DNA of 64,000 nt, taken from contig CAZCUD010000005.1 of NCBI GenBank assembly GCA_964501785.1, positions 186,001 to 250,000 on the forward strand, written 5' to 3'. The notes beneath the pieces are model-generated. The model was not told the DNA's origin and ran no database searches. It worked only from the letters and a program-made list of their open reading frames with translations. This document shows, piece after piece, positions 53,042 through 61,041 of the stretch. The number at the start of each line of letters is the position of its first letter. Within the stretch, counting starts at the first letter, position 1. A program made the translations under genes and the position numbers. Source of the DNA: DATBSK01 sp964501785. GTDB lineage: Bacteria > Actinomycetota > Acidimicrobiia > IMCC26256 > PALSA-555.

Positions 53042-53912
53042 GGCTCACCTCCTTGGCCAGCTCCCGGTACGCCTTGGCGCCTCGCGACGTGGAGTCGAAG
53101 ACGGTGATCGGCTGGCCGTAGGACGGCGCCTCCGAGAGACGCACCGTGCGCGGCACGACCGTCTTGTAGACCTTCGCCCCGAAGTAGTCGCGCACCTCTT
53201 CGACGACCTGGTCGGCGAGCTTCGTGCGCGCGTCGTACATGGTGAGGATGATCCCGCGCACGTCGAGCGACGGGTTCAGGTTCGCCTGCACCAGCGCGAC
53301 GTTGCGGAGCAGCTGCCCGAGGCCCTCGAGCGCGTAGTACTCGCACTGGATCGGCACGATCACGTCGTCGGCCGCCGCGAGCCCGTTCACGGTCAGGAGG
53401 CCCAGCGACGGCGGGCAGTCGATGAGCGCGAGGTCGAACTGGTCGCGCACCGCGTCGAGCGCGCGCTTGAGCTTGAGCTCGCGACTGATCTGGGGCACGA
53501 GCTCGATCTCCGCGCCCGCGAGATCGATCGTCGCCGGGGCCACGAAGAGGTTCTTGATCGCCGTCGGCTCGATGCAGTCGTCGATCGGCGCGTCGCTCAT
53601 GATCACGTCGTAGATCGACCCGCTCACGTCGCGGGGGTTCAGTCCGACCCCGGTCGTCGCGTTCCCCTGAGGGTCGAGGTCGACGATCAGGACGCGGAAG
53701 CCCTCGTCGGCGAGCGCGGCGCCGAGGTTGACGGCGGTCGTGGTCTTGCCGACGCCGCCCTTCTGGTTCGCGATCGCGATCACCCGCGGCAGCTCGAGTG
53801 GCGCGGGTGCATCGCCGTTGCCGGCCCGCGGCAGCTCCTCAGCGTGGAGGATCGGTCCCTCGGTGACGTCGGCGCCGCGCTGGTCGGCGCCGACCTTCGT
53901 CGTGGTGGACAC
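53016..53912 (-). CDS. parA: ParA chromosome-partitioning ATPase
   Basis: ParA drives origin movement with ParB. The 298-residue version starts at a GTG preceded by GGAGGGAG (VSTTTKVG). It has the deviant Walker A IAIANQKGGVGKTTTAVNLG, VDLDPQGNATTGVG, LALIDCPPSLGLLTVN and the ParA C-terminus. The frame is open further, and an ATG at 54068 would add 52 residues (MAKKKPKRRDR). That extension lacks a well-placed ribosome site, so the shorter form is preferred. Confidence 0.93.
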   Translation of the reverse strand: MSTTTKVGADQRGADVTEGPILHAEELPRAGNGDAPAPLELPRVIAIANQKGGVGKTTTAVNLGAALADEGFRVLIVDLDPQGNATTGVGLNPRDVSGSIYDVIMSDAPIDDCIEPTAIKNLFVAPATIDLAGAEIELVPQISRELKLKRALDAVRDQFDLALIDCPPSLGLLTVNGLAAADDVIVPIQCEYYALEGLGQLLRNVALVQANLNPSLDVRGIILTMYDARTKLADQVVEEVRDYFGAKVYKTVVPRTVRLSEAPSYGQPITVFDSTSRGAKAYRELAKEVSRGATRRAG

Positions 53913-54296
53913 GGCTCCCTCCGGCTCCGGCCGAGCCTCTACCTCGACTTGAGGCTCATGGACACCCGAGGATACCGCGCGATCGCGAATTACACCATTG
54001 TTGTTCGTGAGGTCTGCGGGGGAGCTGGGGGCGGCGCGATCGCGCCGCTTGGGCTTCTTCTTCGCCATGGAGGGGGTGCTCCCTCGCTGCTGGGGGCCGG
54101 GACCAGCGCGCCGACGCATCGTCGCCCAGTCGCCCCCGGGCGTCAAGTTCCTGGCGCACCGTGCGTGCCCGGAGCCCGCGCGCCGCGGTCAGTCCGACGG
54201 GGTCGGGAGCCTGCCCGGCTGGGCGCCGTCCCCGGTTCCGACTCTGGCGGGGATCCGGGTCTCGGTTCCGTTCCCCCTCGGTCTGCGGGCGCCTCG

Positions 54297-54310
54297 GTTC
54301 CACGTGGAAC
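54297..54310. promoter_or_regulatory. parS site 1
   Basis: GTTCCACGTGGAAC is a perfect 14-bp palindrome. It differs from the widespread parS form GTTTCACGTGAAAC by one symmetric change in each arm. ParB and ParA genes are adjacent. Confidence 0.85.
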
Positions 54311-54352
54311 GCCGGCGGGCTCGGTCGACCCCGTCGGCCCCCTCGGCCCCAC

Positions 54353-54366
54353 GTTCCACGTGGAAC
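54353..54366. promoter_or_regulatory. parS site 2
   Basis: This is an identical copy of the palindrome GTTCCACGTGGAAC, with its centre 56 bp from that of site 1 and its end 4 bp from the rsmG stop codon. Confidence 0.85.
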
Positions 54367-54370
54367 GCGG

Positions 54371-55021
54371 CTACCAGAGCGGTCGCTTGGCGGGCCGGCC
54401 CGGCTTCCGGGGCCAGCGGGCATCCAGCGGGCGGGGGAGCCGGGCGATGAGCGCCACGCTGATCGCCACGTCGGGCTCGGCCTCGTGCCGGATCCGGGGG
54501 GGTGCCAGGCCCAGCTCGGCGAGCCGGTCGTCGTCCCACCGATCGGGCGGCTCATCGGGCGGCTCGCTCACGACCAGCAGACCGCCGGGCCGGAGCAAGC
54601 CGACCGCGCACTCGGCCGTCACCGCTGGTGGGCCGAAGCTGCGGGCGATCACGAGGTCGAAGTGCTCCCGCAGGGCGGTGGAGCGGGCGGCGGCCTCGGC
54701 CCGGTCGGTGACGACCTCGACCGATCCTCCCCACCCCAGGTCGGTCACGGCCTGGCGCAGGAAGGCGGTCCGCCGCCGCTGGCTGTCGAGCAGCACGCCC
54801 TCGGCGGCACGTCCCGCCTCGGCCAGGAGACGGGCCACGGCCAGCCCGGGGAGGCCGCCCCCGGATCCGAGGTCGAGCCAGCGCAGGCGCCCTTCCCCGG
54901 TCGCGGCGAGCGCGATCCGGGCCAGGAGCTCGGCGTGGGCTCGCTGCGCGCCGATCGGCCCCGGCCCGAGAAGACCGAGGTCCTGCGCTCTGCGCAGGAC
55001 CTCGTCGAGTGGATCGGGCAT
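54371..55021 (-). CDS. rsmG: 16S rRNA (guanine-N7) methyltransferase RsmG
   Basis: RsmG methylates G527 of 16S rRNA using S-adenosylmethionine. The 216-residue protein has the SAM-binding LRWLDLGSGGGLPGLAVA, then LLDSQRRRTAFLRQAV and VIARSFGPPAVTAECAV. It starts at the ATG of MPDPLDEV, 10 nt after the jag stop. It is part of the yidD-yidC-jag-rsmG-parAB run, as in other actinobacteria. Confidence 0.94.
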   Translation of the reverse strand: MPDPLDEVLRRAQDLGLLGPGPIGAQRAHAELLARIALAATGEGRLRWLDLGSGGGLPGLAVARLLAEAGRAAEGVLLDSQRRRTAFLRQAVTDLGWGGSVEVVTDRAEAAARSTALREHFDLVIARSFGPPAVTAECAVGLLRPGGLLVVSEPPDEPPDRWDDDRLAELGLAPPRIRHEAEPDVAISVALIARLPRPLDARWPRKPGRPAKRPLW

Positions 55022-55031
55022 GTTCCGGGGC

Positions 55032-56003
55032 TCAGCCGGCCTTGAGCACCACCCGGCGCCGGGGCTCTTCGCCCTCGGACGTCGTCGTGACGCCGTCGAG
55101 CTCGGCGATCGTGTCGTGCACGACCTTCCGGTCGGAGGCCGACATCGGCTCGAGCGCCTGATCCTCACCCGACTCGCGCACCCGCTCGGCGAGATCGAGG
55201 GCGAAGCGCTCGAGCGCCGCCCGCCGCTTGGCTCGGTACCCGCCCACGTCGACGTGGATGCGCACGCCGTGCCCCTCGGTCTGGCGCTGGACCACCGTCC
55301 GCACCAGCTCCTCGATCGCGTGCAGCGTCGCACCCTTCGGGCCGACCAGGAGCCCCAGGTCGCCGCCCGTCACGTCGACGATCAGCACGTCGTCGTCCTC
55401 GGTCCGGGTGCCGACGGTGGCGTCGACCCCGAACGCGGTGACGAGCCCCCGGGTGAAGTCGGCGGCCACCTCCGCCTGTTCCTCCACCGACACGTCGCTC
55501 ACTGGTGCGCCTCCTTGGTCACCGTCTCCGGACGCCTGATCGCGGCGTCCCGTGCTCGATCCGTTCGCCCCGTCGCCGCTCCGGCCTCGACCGCGGCCTC
55601 CTCGGCGGCGACGCCGCTTCGAAGCGGTCGACGAGCCGTCGCCGGTCCCGCGGGCGGCCTGGTCGCTCGCCGAGTCGCCGCCCCGATCGGCCACCGCCAC
55701 GGCCGCCGCGTCTCCGCGACCACTCCCGCGGCTGCGGCCACCGCGGCCGCCGCGCTCGCGACCGCCCCGACCGCCGCCGTCGCGGCTGCCCTGCTTGCGG
55801 GGGCGGCGGCGCCGCTCCCCGGGCTTCTCGCGGGACACGGGCTTGACGCGGGCTCGGATGCGCGCGTCACGGCGCCCCAGGAGCCCGGACTTGGGCTCCT
55901 GCAGCACCTCGTACTCCGCCTCTTGCTCGTCCACTCCGAGCTGGTCGAGCGCGGCGTCGAGCGCCGCCTCGACCGTCCGGCCGGTCGTCTCCACCCATTC
56001 CAT
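55032..56003 (-). CDS. jag: Jag/KhpB-like RNA-binding protein
   Basis: The 323-residue protein has an N-terminal Jag-N domain (WVETTGRTVEAALDAALDQL). A long Arg/Gly-rich low-complexity linker (about residues 65-160) with many RGG-like elements follows. A KH domain (LLVGPKGATLHAIEELVRTV) and an R3H domain ending in SASDRKVVHDTIAEL complete it. Jag-type proteins bind RNA and influence cell elongation. It is 6 nt downstream of yidC. Confidence 0.94.
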   Translation of the reverse strand: MEWVETTGRTVEAALDAALDQLGVDEQEAEYEVLQEPKSGLLGRRDARIRARVKPVSREKPGERRRRPRKQGSRDGGGRGGRERGGRGGRSRGSGRGDAAAVAVADRGGDSASDQAARGTGDGSSTASKRRRRRGGRGRGRSGDGANGSSTGRRDQASGDGDQGGAPVSDVSVEEQAEVAADFTRGLVTAFGVDATVGTRTEDDDVLIVDVTGGDLGLLVGPKGATLHAIEELVRTVVQRQTEGHGVRIHVDVGGYRAKRRAALERFALDLAERVRESGEDQALEPMSASDRKVVHDTIAELDGVTTTSEGEEPRRRVVLKAG

Positions 56004-56009
56004 CGTGGT

Positions 56010-57113
56010 TCAGCGCTTCCGCTTCTTCTTGTTGCGCTTCCGCTTCTGGGGCGGCCGCGGGGGCGGCCCCCCACGACTGCTCGCCGGCGTGCCCGATCGG
56101 GCCTTGGCCGTGCCGCCGCCACCGTTCGCGTCGGCAGGTGGCGGGAGGCCCAGCATCGAGCGCAGGCCCCGCTTCTCGGTGCCGGCACCGGTGGCCGCTC
56201 CGGTCGTGGTGACCTCGTCCTCGGGCACCGCGTCGGCCTCGACCCGGCGCTTCGCCGCCTGCACCGGCTTGGGGCCCGAAGGCTCGAGGTCGTCGGGCGG
56301 CGTGACGTCCCGGCTCTCGGCCTCGATCGTGGCCGTCCGCTCGGCGCGCGCCGCCTCTCTTCGCTCCTTGGCCGACGGATGGTGGGCCGATCCGTGGCGC
56401 CGGAAGATGATCTCCTGCTGCCCGAAGCGCCAGAGGTTGGACACGACGAAGTAGAGCACCAGTCCCGACGGGAAGCTGATCGAGATCACCGTGAACACCA
56501 CGGGCAGGATCCGCATGACCATGCCCATCTGCTTGTTCGCGGCTGGCGTGCGCTTCTGGGCCTGGCGCACCGACATGTAGCCGGTGACCGCCACCAGCGC
56601 GACGAGGATGAAGTACGGCGCAGCGTTGAGGAACCCGTTGATGTCGGTCGCCGACTTCTCGAGGTTCAGACCCAGGAAGTACTGGGGGTTCGCGGTCTCG
56701 GCGTTGCACTTCTCGACCCCGCCGCAGAGGGCGTTGTACAGCGAGGAGTCGCTCGGGACGTACTTCCACGGCTCGCGCAGGACGTTGAACAGGGAGATGA
56801 AGATCGGCAGCTGCACCAGGAGGGGCAGACAACCCGCGAGCGGGTTGATCTTGTTCTCCTGGTAGAACTTCATCATCTCTTCGTTGAGCTTCTGGCGGTC
56901 GCCCTTGTACTTCTGCTGAAGCTTCTTGATCTCGGGCTGCACCCGCTGCATGGCCATCATCGACTTGGCCTGCTTCGCGGTGAGCGGGTAGAGGAGCAGC
57001 ATGATCACGCAGGTCAGCAGGATGATGTCGACGCCGAGGTTCGGGACCAGGTCGTAGAAGAACGCGAGCAACCAGCCGATCGCGTCGAAGATCGGGCCGA
57101 AGATGGCGTCCAT
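56010..57113 (-). CDS. yidC: YidC membrane protein insertase
   Basis: YidC inserts and folds membrane proteins, alone or with SecYEG. The 367-residue protein has the conserved LYPLTAKQAKSMMAMQRVQP, KINPLAGCLPLLVQLPIF and a total of five membrane helices. The C-terminus is an extended, highly basic tail ending KRKRNKKKRKR that probably contacts the ribosome. There is no large periplasmic domain. It lies in the yidD-yidC-jag run. Confidence 0.96.
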   Translation of the reverse strand: MDAIFGPIFDAIGWLLAFFYDLVPNLGVDIILLTCVIMLLLYPLTAKQAKSMMAMQRVQPEIKKLQQKYKGDRQKLNEEMMKFYQENKINPLAGCLPLLVQLPIFISLFNVLREPWKYVPSDSSLYNALCGGVEKCNAETANPQYFLGLNLEKSATDINGFLNAAPYFILVALVAVTGYMSVRQAQKRTPAANKQMGMVMRILPVVFTVISISFPSGLVLYFVVSNLWRFGQQEIIFRRHGSAHHPSAKERREAARAERTATIEAESRDVTPPDDLEPSGPKPVQAAKRRVEADAVPEDEVTTTGAATGAGTEKRGLRSMLGLPPPADANGGGGTAKARSGTPASSRGGPPPRPPQKRKRNKKKRKR

Positions 57114-57125
57114 GGGAACCTTCTC

Positions 57126-57413
57126 TCAGGCGGCTTCGGGCCGCTGCTGGGGGGAACGTACGTTCGTGTCGGCTCGGCGTGGGGGGACCGGGTCGAGCCC
57201 GCCCGGGTTCCACGGGTGACAGCGCCCGACGCGCTTCACCGCGAGCCAGGTGCCCCGGGCTGCGCCGTGGGTCTCGAGCGCGCCGAGGGCGTAGGCCGAG
57301 CACGACGGGTGGAACCGACAGCGCGGGGTCATGCGGGTGCTGAGAACCCGCCATCCGCGGATCGGGAGGGCCACGACCCGCGCGGCGATCGTGGGGCGCG
57401 AGGGATCGCTCAT
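57126..57413 (-). CDS. yidD: YidD membrane protein insertion efficiency factor
   Basis: The 95-residue protein has the signature MTPRCRFHPSCSAYALGALE with its three conserved Cys, then RVGRCHPWNPGGLDPVP. YidD helps YidC-dependent insertion. The ATG overlaps the rnpA stop by 4 nt. Confidence 0.95.
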   Translation of the reverse strand: MSDPSRPTIAARVVALPIRGWRVLSTRMTPRCRFHPSCSAYALGALETHGAARGTWLAVKRVGRCHPWNPGGLDPVPPRRADTNVRSPQQRPEAA

Positions 57414-57865
57414 GCGCCGACCTCGTCGACGAGGGTCGCGAGCGCGTCACGGAGGTCGGCCGGCGGCAGGCTCACCACGGCTGCCCCCGCACCGATGAGG
57501 TACGCGCCGGGCGCGAGCGCCCCGGCCCGGTCGAGCTCGGCCACGACGGCTCGCAGGCGGCGGCGGATCCGGTTGCGCCGGACCGCACCCCCGGCGTTGC
57601 GGCCGATCGCGTAGGCGACGCGCGCCTCGTCGCCGCCCGGGGTGAACCGGAGCGAGAGGGGACCGCGCCGTCGGCGAGGCACGGCTGCGAGCGCCGCGAA
57701 GGTCGCACGGTCGCGGATGCGCCCGGTCAGGCGCTGAGACGCTTGCGGCCGCGTTGACGTCGGTTCTTGAGAACCGCGCGACCGCCGCGAGTGCGCGAGC
57801 GCGTGCGGAAGCCGTGCTTCTTCTTGCGCTTGCGGTTGTTCGGCTGGAAGGTGCGCTTCACGCAT
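57410..57865 (-). CDS. rnpA: RNase P protein component; frame encloses rpmH
   Basis: The conserved RnpA body (TGRIRDRATFAAL, GRNAGGAVRRNRIRRRLRAV) occupies the C-terminal 105 residues. Upstream of it the frame has no ATG, GTG or TTG until ATG 57865, which lies 4 nt before the rpmH GTG and encloses all of rpmH in another frame. Both start codons share one GGAGG. Thermus has the same arrangement, with a long RnpA. The alternative is a CTG start at 57730, giving 106 residues. Either way the gene overlaps rpmH and yidD. Confidence 0.85.
   Translation of the reverse strand: MREAHLPAEQPQAQEEARLPHALAHSRRSRGSQEPTSTRPQASQRLTGRIRDRATFAALAAVPRRRRGPLSLRFTPGGDEARVAYAIGRNAGGAVRRNRIRRRLRAVVAELDRAGALAPGAYLIGAGAAVVSLPPADLRDALATLVDEVGA
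57727..57861 (-). CDS. rpmH: Ribosomal protein L34
   Basis: The 44-residue basic protein begins MKRTFQPNNRKRKKKHGF and ends RRQRGRKRLSA. The start is GTG, 6 nt after GGAGG. It lies between dnaA and rnpA, divergent from dnaA, as in most bacteria. Confidence 0.97.
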   Translation of the reverse strand: MKRTFQPNNRKRKKKHGFRTRSRTRGGRAVLKNRRQRGRKRLSA

Positions 57866-57939
57866 GGCCTCCTCGAGAGCGTGAGCCCGGCGCGGCCGAC
57901 GGGCGATGGAGGGCCCGGGTGCGCGCGGCTGTGTCGACG

Positions 57940-57969
57940 AGTGTACGAGCGCGTCACCGACACCCGCAA
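57940..57969 (-). promoter_or_regulatory. Predicted rpmH-rnpA promoter
   Basis: On the minus strand TTGCGG (57964-57969), an 18-nt spacer and TACACT (57940-57945) form a plausible promoter, with a start near 57933 and a leader of about 70 nt. Confidence 0.45.
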
Positions 57970-58001
57970 CGCGGGCCGCGCGCGGTCGCGAACCTTCGGT
58001 G

Positions 58002-58030
58002 TTGAGCGCTCGCGACCTCGGTGCTACGTT
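58002..58030 (+). promoter_or_regulatory. Predicted dnaA promoter
   Basis: TTGAGC (58002-58007), a 17-nt spacer and TACGTT (58025-58030) match the consensus spacing. The leader to the first dnaA GTG would be about 110 nt and would include three DnaA-box-like sites. Confidence 0.5.
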
Positions 58031-58135
58031 GCGCCGCGCTCATCGATCCGGCCTCGATGTGCGTCGCTTCCCCGCCGGGGCCCTGGCCCCATCGGCCGGC
58101 CAGCCCAGGGGGGAGGCCAGGCGCCGCCCTCGTCG

Positions 58136-58167
58136 TTCTCCACACTTGTGGACGTACCTGTGGACAA
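58136..58167. promoter_or_regulatory. DnaA-box cluster over the dnaA start codons
   Basis: TTCTCCACA (58136-58144), TGTGGACGT (58147-58155) and TGTGGACAA (58159-58167) lie within 32 bp. The last is the exact complement of the actinobacterial box TTGTCCACA. The boxes overlap the possible GTG start codons of dnaA, so DnaA could repress its own gene. Confidence 0.65.
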
Positions 58168-59605
58168 CGTGGACCGGCCGAGCGCCGCTGGCCCGGACCG
58201 GGCCGCCGACGACCTCGCCACCAGAATCTGGGAGCAGGCGACGCAGCGGTTGCGCGCGGAGCTCGCCGAGGCGACCTGGCTGACCTGGTTCCAGGAGGCG
58301 CGGGCGGTCCGATTCGAGCACGACATCCTCGTCCTCGCAGTGCCCAACCCGATCGCGGCCGACAAGATCCGACGCAACTACCACGCGATGGTCGATGCCG
58401 CGCTGCTCGCCTCGACCGGCCGAGCCTGCACCCTCGAGCTCCTGGTGGCGACCGAGGCAGCCGACGCACCCTCGCTGGTCGTCGACGAGCCCGCCGAGCC
58501 GCTGCCCGCGGCAGCCGAGGTGCCCCTGCCCCCGGCCGCGACCCCGAGCGAGTCGCCCTGGGCCTCCGGGTCGCTCAACCCTCGCTACACCTTCGACCAG
58601 TTCGTCATCGGCGCGTCGAACCGCTTCGCCCACGCCGCGGCCCTCTCGGTCGCCGAGGCCCCGGCCCAGGCCTACAACCCGCTGTTCATCTACGGGCCGG
58701 CGGGGTTGGGCAAGACCCACCTCCTCCACGCCATCGGCCACCACGTGCGCAGCCTCTACCCGAAGACCCGGGTCCGCTACGTCTCGACGGAGTCGTTCAT
58801 GAACGACTTCGTGGAGGCGATCCGCGAGCGCACCCGGATGCCGGTGTTCAAGCGGCGCTACCGGGCCCTCGACGTGCTGCTCATCGACGACATCCAGTTC
58901 CTCGAGCGGACCCAGGAGCTCCAGGAGGAGTTCTTCCACACGTTCAACCAGATCCACAACGAGGGCGGGCAGATCGTCATCTCGTCCGACCGCTCCCCGA
59001 AGTCGATCGCCACCCTCGAGGATCGCCTGCGCAGCCGGTTCGAGTGGGGCCTGATCACCGACGTCCAGCCCCCCGAGTTCGAGACCCGCCTCGCGATCCT
59101 CCGCAAGAAGGCCGAGGCCGAGCACCTCGGCGGCATCCCCGACGAGGTCCTGGGCTTCATCGCCAGCAACATCCAGGACAACATCCGCGAGCTCGAGGGT
59201 GCCCTGATCCGGGTCGCCGCGTTCTCGAGCCTCCACCGCACTCCGCTCTCCGAGGAGGTGGCTCGCTCCGTGCTCGCCGACCTCCTGCCGACCACCAAGC
59301 CCCGCGAGATCACCGCGGAGCTGATCCTCGACGAGACGGCCAAGATGTTCGGCTGGACGGTGGAGGACCTCTGCGGCAAGAGCCGGCGCCGCCCGCTGGT
59401 GACCGCTCGCCAGATCGGCATGTACGTCATGCGCAACCTGACCGACTTCAGCTACCCCCGCATCGCGGAGGCGTTCGGCGGCCGCGACCACACCACGGTC
59501 ATGTACGCCGTCGAGAAGATCAAGGAGCAGATGACCGAGCGTCACACGACGTTCGAGCAGGTCAACGAGCTGATCGCCCGGATCCGGCTCGGCAGCAGTG
59601 GGTGA
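58148..59605 (+). CDS. dnaA: DnaA replication initiator
   Basis: DnaA binds DnaA boxes and opens oriC. The 485-residue form starts at GTG 58148; GTG 58160 and GTG 58169 are equally possible and no good ribosome site decides. Domain I is at about residues 25-110. A Pro/Ala-rich domain II follows. The AAA+ domain has Walker A IYGPAGLGKTHLLHAIGHHV and Walker B VLLIDDIQFL. The DNA-binding domain has the signature AFGGRDHTTVMYAVEKI. Confidence 0.96.
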   Translation: MDVPVDNVDRPSAAGPDRAADDLATRIWEQATQRLRAELAEATWLTWFQEARAVRFEHDILVLAVPNPIAADKIRRNYHAMVDAALLASTGRACTLELLVATEAADAPSLVVDEPAEPLPAAAEVPLPPAATPSESPWASGSLNPRYTFDQFVIGASNRFAHAAALSVAEAPAQAYNPLFIYGPAGLGKTHLLHAIGHHVRSLYPKTRVRYVSTESFMNDFVEAIRERTRMPVFKRRYRALDVLLIDDIQFLERTQELQEEFFHTFNQIHNEGGQIVISSDRSPKSIATLEDRLRSRFEWGLITDVQPPEFETRLAILRKKAEAEHLGGIPDEVLGFIASNIQDNIRELEGALIRVAAFSSLHRTPLSEEVARSVLADLLPTTKPREITAELILDETAKMFGWTVEDLCGKSRRRPLVTARQIGMYVMRNLTDFSYPRIAEAFGGRDHTTVMYAVEKIKEQMTERHTTFEQVNELIARIRLGSSG

Positions 59606-59909
59606 GGCGCGCACCGGCCACCGCCGCGCGCCGACCCCTGGACCCGCCCATGGCGCGCCGGCCGTCACAGGTGTGGACAATGCTGTGGAGGGCTGGGGAT
59701 ACCGGCGGCGTTCTGGGGACGCTGCGCAGCCGGGCGGTCACCAAGCGCGGTGGTCGGTGGACGACGGTGGACAGACCGGGGAGATCGGCACCCCTGCCGA
59801 CCTGCTCGGACGCCCCTTCCTCCACAGTCCACAGCCCCTACTACGGCTACGACTCTTTCTCTAATAGAGAAGGGCCAGGTGTGGAAGATCGAGCACCAGA
59901 GGAGATGAC
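59606..59909. other. Probable oriC (dnaA-dnaN intergenic region)
   Basis: This 304-bp gap has one perfect DnaA box, TGTGGACAA (59672-59680), and weaker ones at 59684-59692 and in the TCCACAG pair near 59820-59832. Near 59845-59872 lies the most AT-rich stretch of the area, with a palindrome TTCTCT-AAT-AGAGAA (59857-59871). That stretch is a candidate unwinding element or dnaN promoter. In actinobacteria oriC lies between dnaA and dnaN. Box number is low, so the upstream 58136-58167 cluster may also take part. Confidence 0.7.
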
Positions 59910-61010
59910 GTGAAGTTCCGTTGCGATCGCGACGCGCTCGCCGACGCGGTCGGCACCGCCTATCGCGCGGTGGCGTCCCGGACCGGTGCGCTGCCGGTGC
60001 TCTCGGGCGTGAAGGTCGAGCTCCAACCGGGCAAGGTCGAGTTCACCGGCTCCGACCTCGAGCTGACGATCCGCGTCAGCGTGCCGGCCGACGTCGAGGG
60101 CGAGGGCTCCGCGGTGCTGGTGGCCCGGCTGCTGGTCGACACCCTCGCGAAGCTGGGGTCCGACGACACGGTCTCGGTGGAGATCGGCGACGATCAGGCC
60201 AAGATCGAGGCCGGCCGCTTCCGCTCGCAGGTGCGGACGCTCGCCGCGAGCGACTTCCCCCGACTGCCCGAGGCCGAGGGGCAACCGGTGACCGTCGAGG
60301 CGGGGCCGCTGGCCGAGGGGCTGCGCCAGGTCGTGCCGGCGGCGTCACGCGACGACGCGCGACCGATCCTCACCGGGGTGCTCGTCGCCTCGACGGGCCA
60401 GGGCGTGCGGCTCGTCGCCACCGACTCGTATCGACTGGCCGTGCGCGACCTGCCCGGCCTCACGCTCCTCCCGGAGGGGCAGAAGGTGCTCGTCGGGGCC
60501 AAGGGCCTGGGCGAGCTCCAGCGACTCCTCGGCGAGGGCTCGGTCGAGGTCTACCTGGGCGAGCGCTACGTGACCTTCCGGCTCGGCGAGATCGAGCTCA
60601 CCGCGCGCCTCATCGAGGGCGACTTCCCCAACTACGAGCAGCTGATCCCGAGCGGCTACCCCAACCGTCTCGCGGTCGACCGCGACGCGTTCGCCGCGGC
60701 GGTGGAGCGGGTGAGCCTCGTGGGCGGCACCAGTCGCGACTCGTCGCCGATCCGCCTCGCGATGAGCTCGGACGGGCTCGAGCTCTCAGCGACCGCGCAG
60801 GACGTAGGGCAGTCGTTCGAGCCGGTCGAGGCGAAGTTCGAGGGCACCGAGCTCACGGTCGCGTTCAACTCGCGGTTCCTGCTCGACGGCGTCGAGGCCG
60901 CGAACGCGGCCGAGATCACGATCGAGTCGATCGATCCTCTCAAGCCGGCGGTCCTGCGCGGTGGCGACGCGGACTTCCTCTACCTGCTGATGCCGGTCCG
61001 CATCGCTTGA
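59910..61010 (+). CDS. dnaN: DNA polymerase III beta clamp
   Basis: The sliding clamp holds polymerase III on DNA and serves NucS and others. The 366-residue protein starts MKFRCDRDALADAV. It has the three clamp-fold repeats, with SRTGALPVLSGVKVEL and LIEGDFPNYEQLIP, and the conserved C-terminus FLYLLMPVRI. The start is GTG after GGAG. Confidence 0.97.
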   Translation: MKFRCDRDALADAVGTAYRAVASRTGALPVLSGVKVELQPGKVEFTGSDLELTIRVSVPADVEGEGSAVLVARLLVDTLAKLGSDDTVSVEIGDDQAKIEAGRFRSQVRTLAASDFPRLPEAEGQPVTVEAGPLAEGLRQVVPAASRDDARPILTGVLVASTGQGVRLVATDSYRLAVRDLPGLTLLPEGQKVLVGAKGLGELQRLLGEGSVEVYLGERYVTFRLGEIELTARLIEGDFPNYEQLIPSGYPNRLAVDRDAFAAAVERVSLVGGTSRDSSPIRLAMSSDGLELSATAQDVGQSFEPVEAKFEGTELTVAFNSRFLLDGVEAANAAEITIESIDPLKPAVLRGGDADFLYLLMPVRIA

Positions 61011-61041
61011 CCGGGCACCGGCGCCGCCCGGGGCGCGAGCG

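Larger units (their letters stand above)
53913..54370 (-). promoter_or_regulatory. parA upstream region with two parS sites
   Basis: This 458-bp stretch holds the parAB promoter region and, at 54297-54310 and 54353-54366, two identical palindromes GTTCCACGTGGAAC. The first 156 nt upstream of parA could encode an N-terminal extension. An AT-rich patch around 53990-54005 is the likeliest promoter area, but I cannot place the -10 with confidence. Confidence 0.6.

Noticed and set aside
53913..54068. N-terminal extension of ParA (MAKKKPKRRDR...)
   Set aside because: The GTG at 53912 has a strong, well-spaced GGAGGGAG and gives the usual ParA length, while the upstream ATG has no well-placed ribosome site. 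It cannot be fully excluded.
52959..57614. A 1551-codon open frame on the + strand opposite parB-parA-rsmG-jag-yidC
   Set aside because: It is antisense to well-identified genes. Its product has no recognisable domain and shows the Arg/Gly/Ala/Leu bias of shadow frames at 70% GC.
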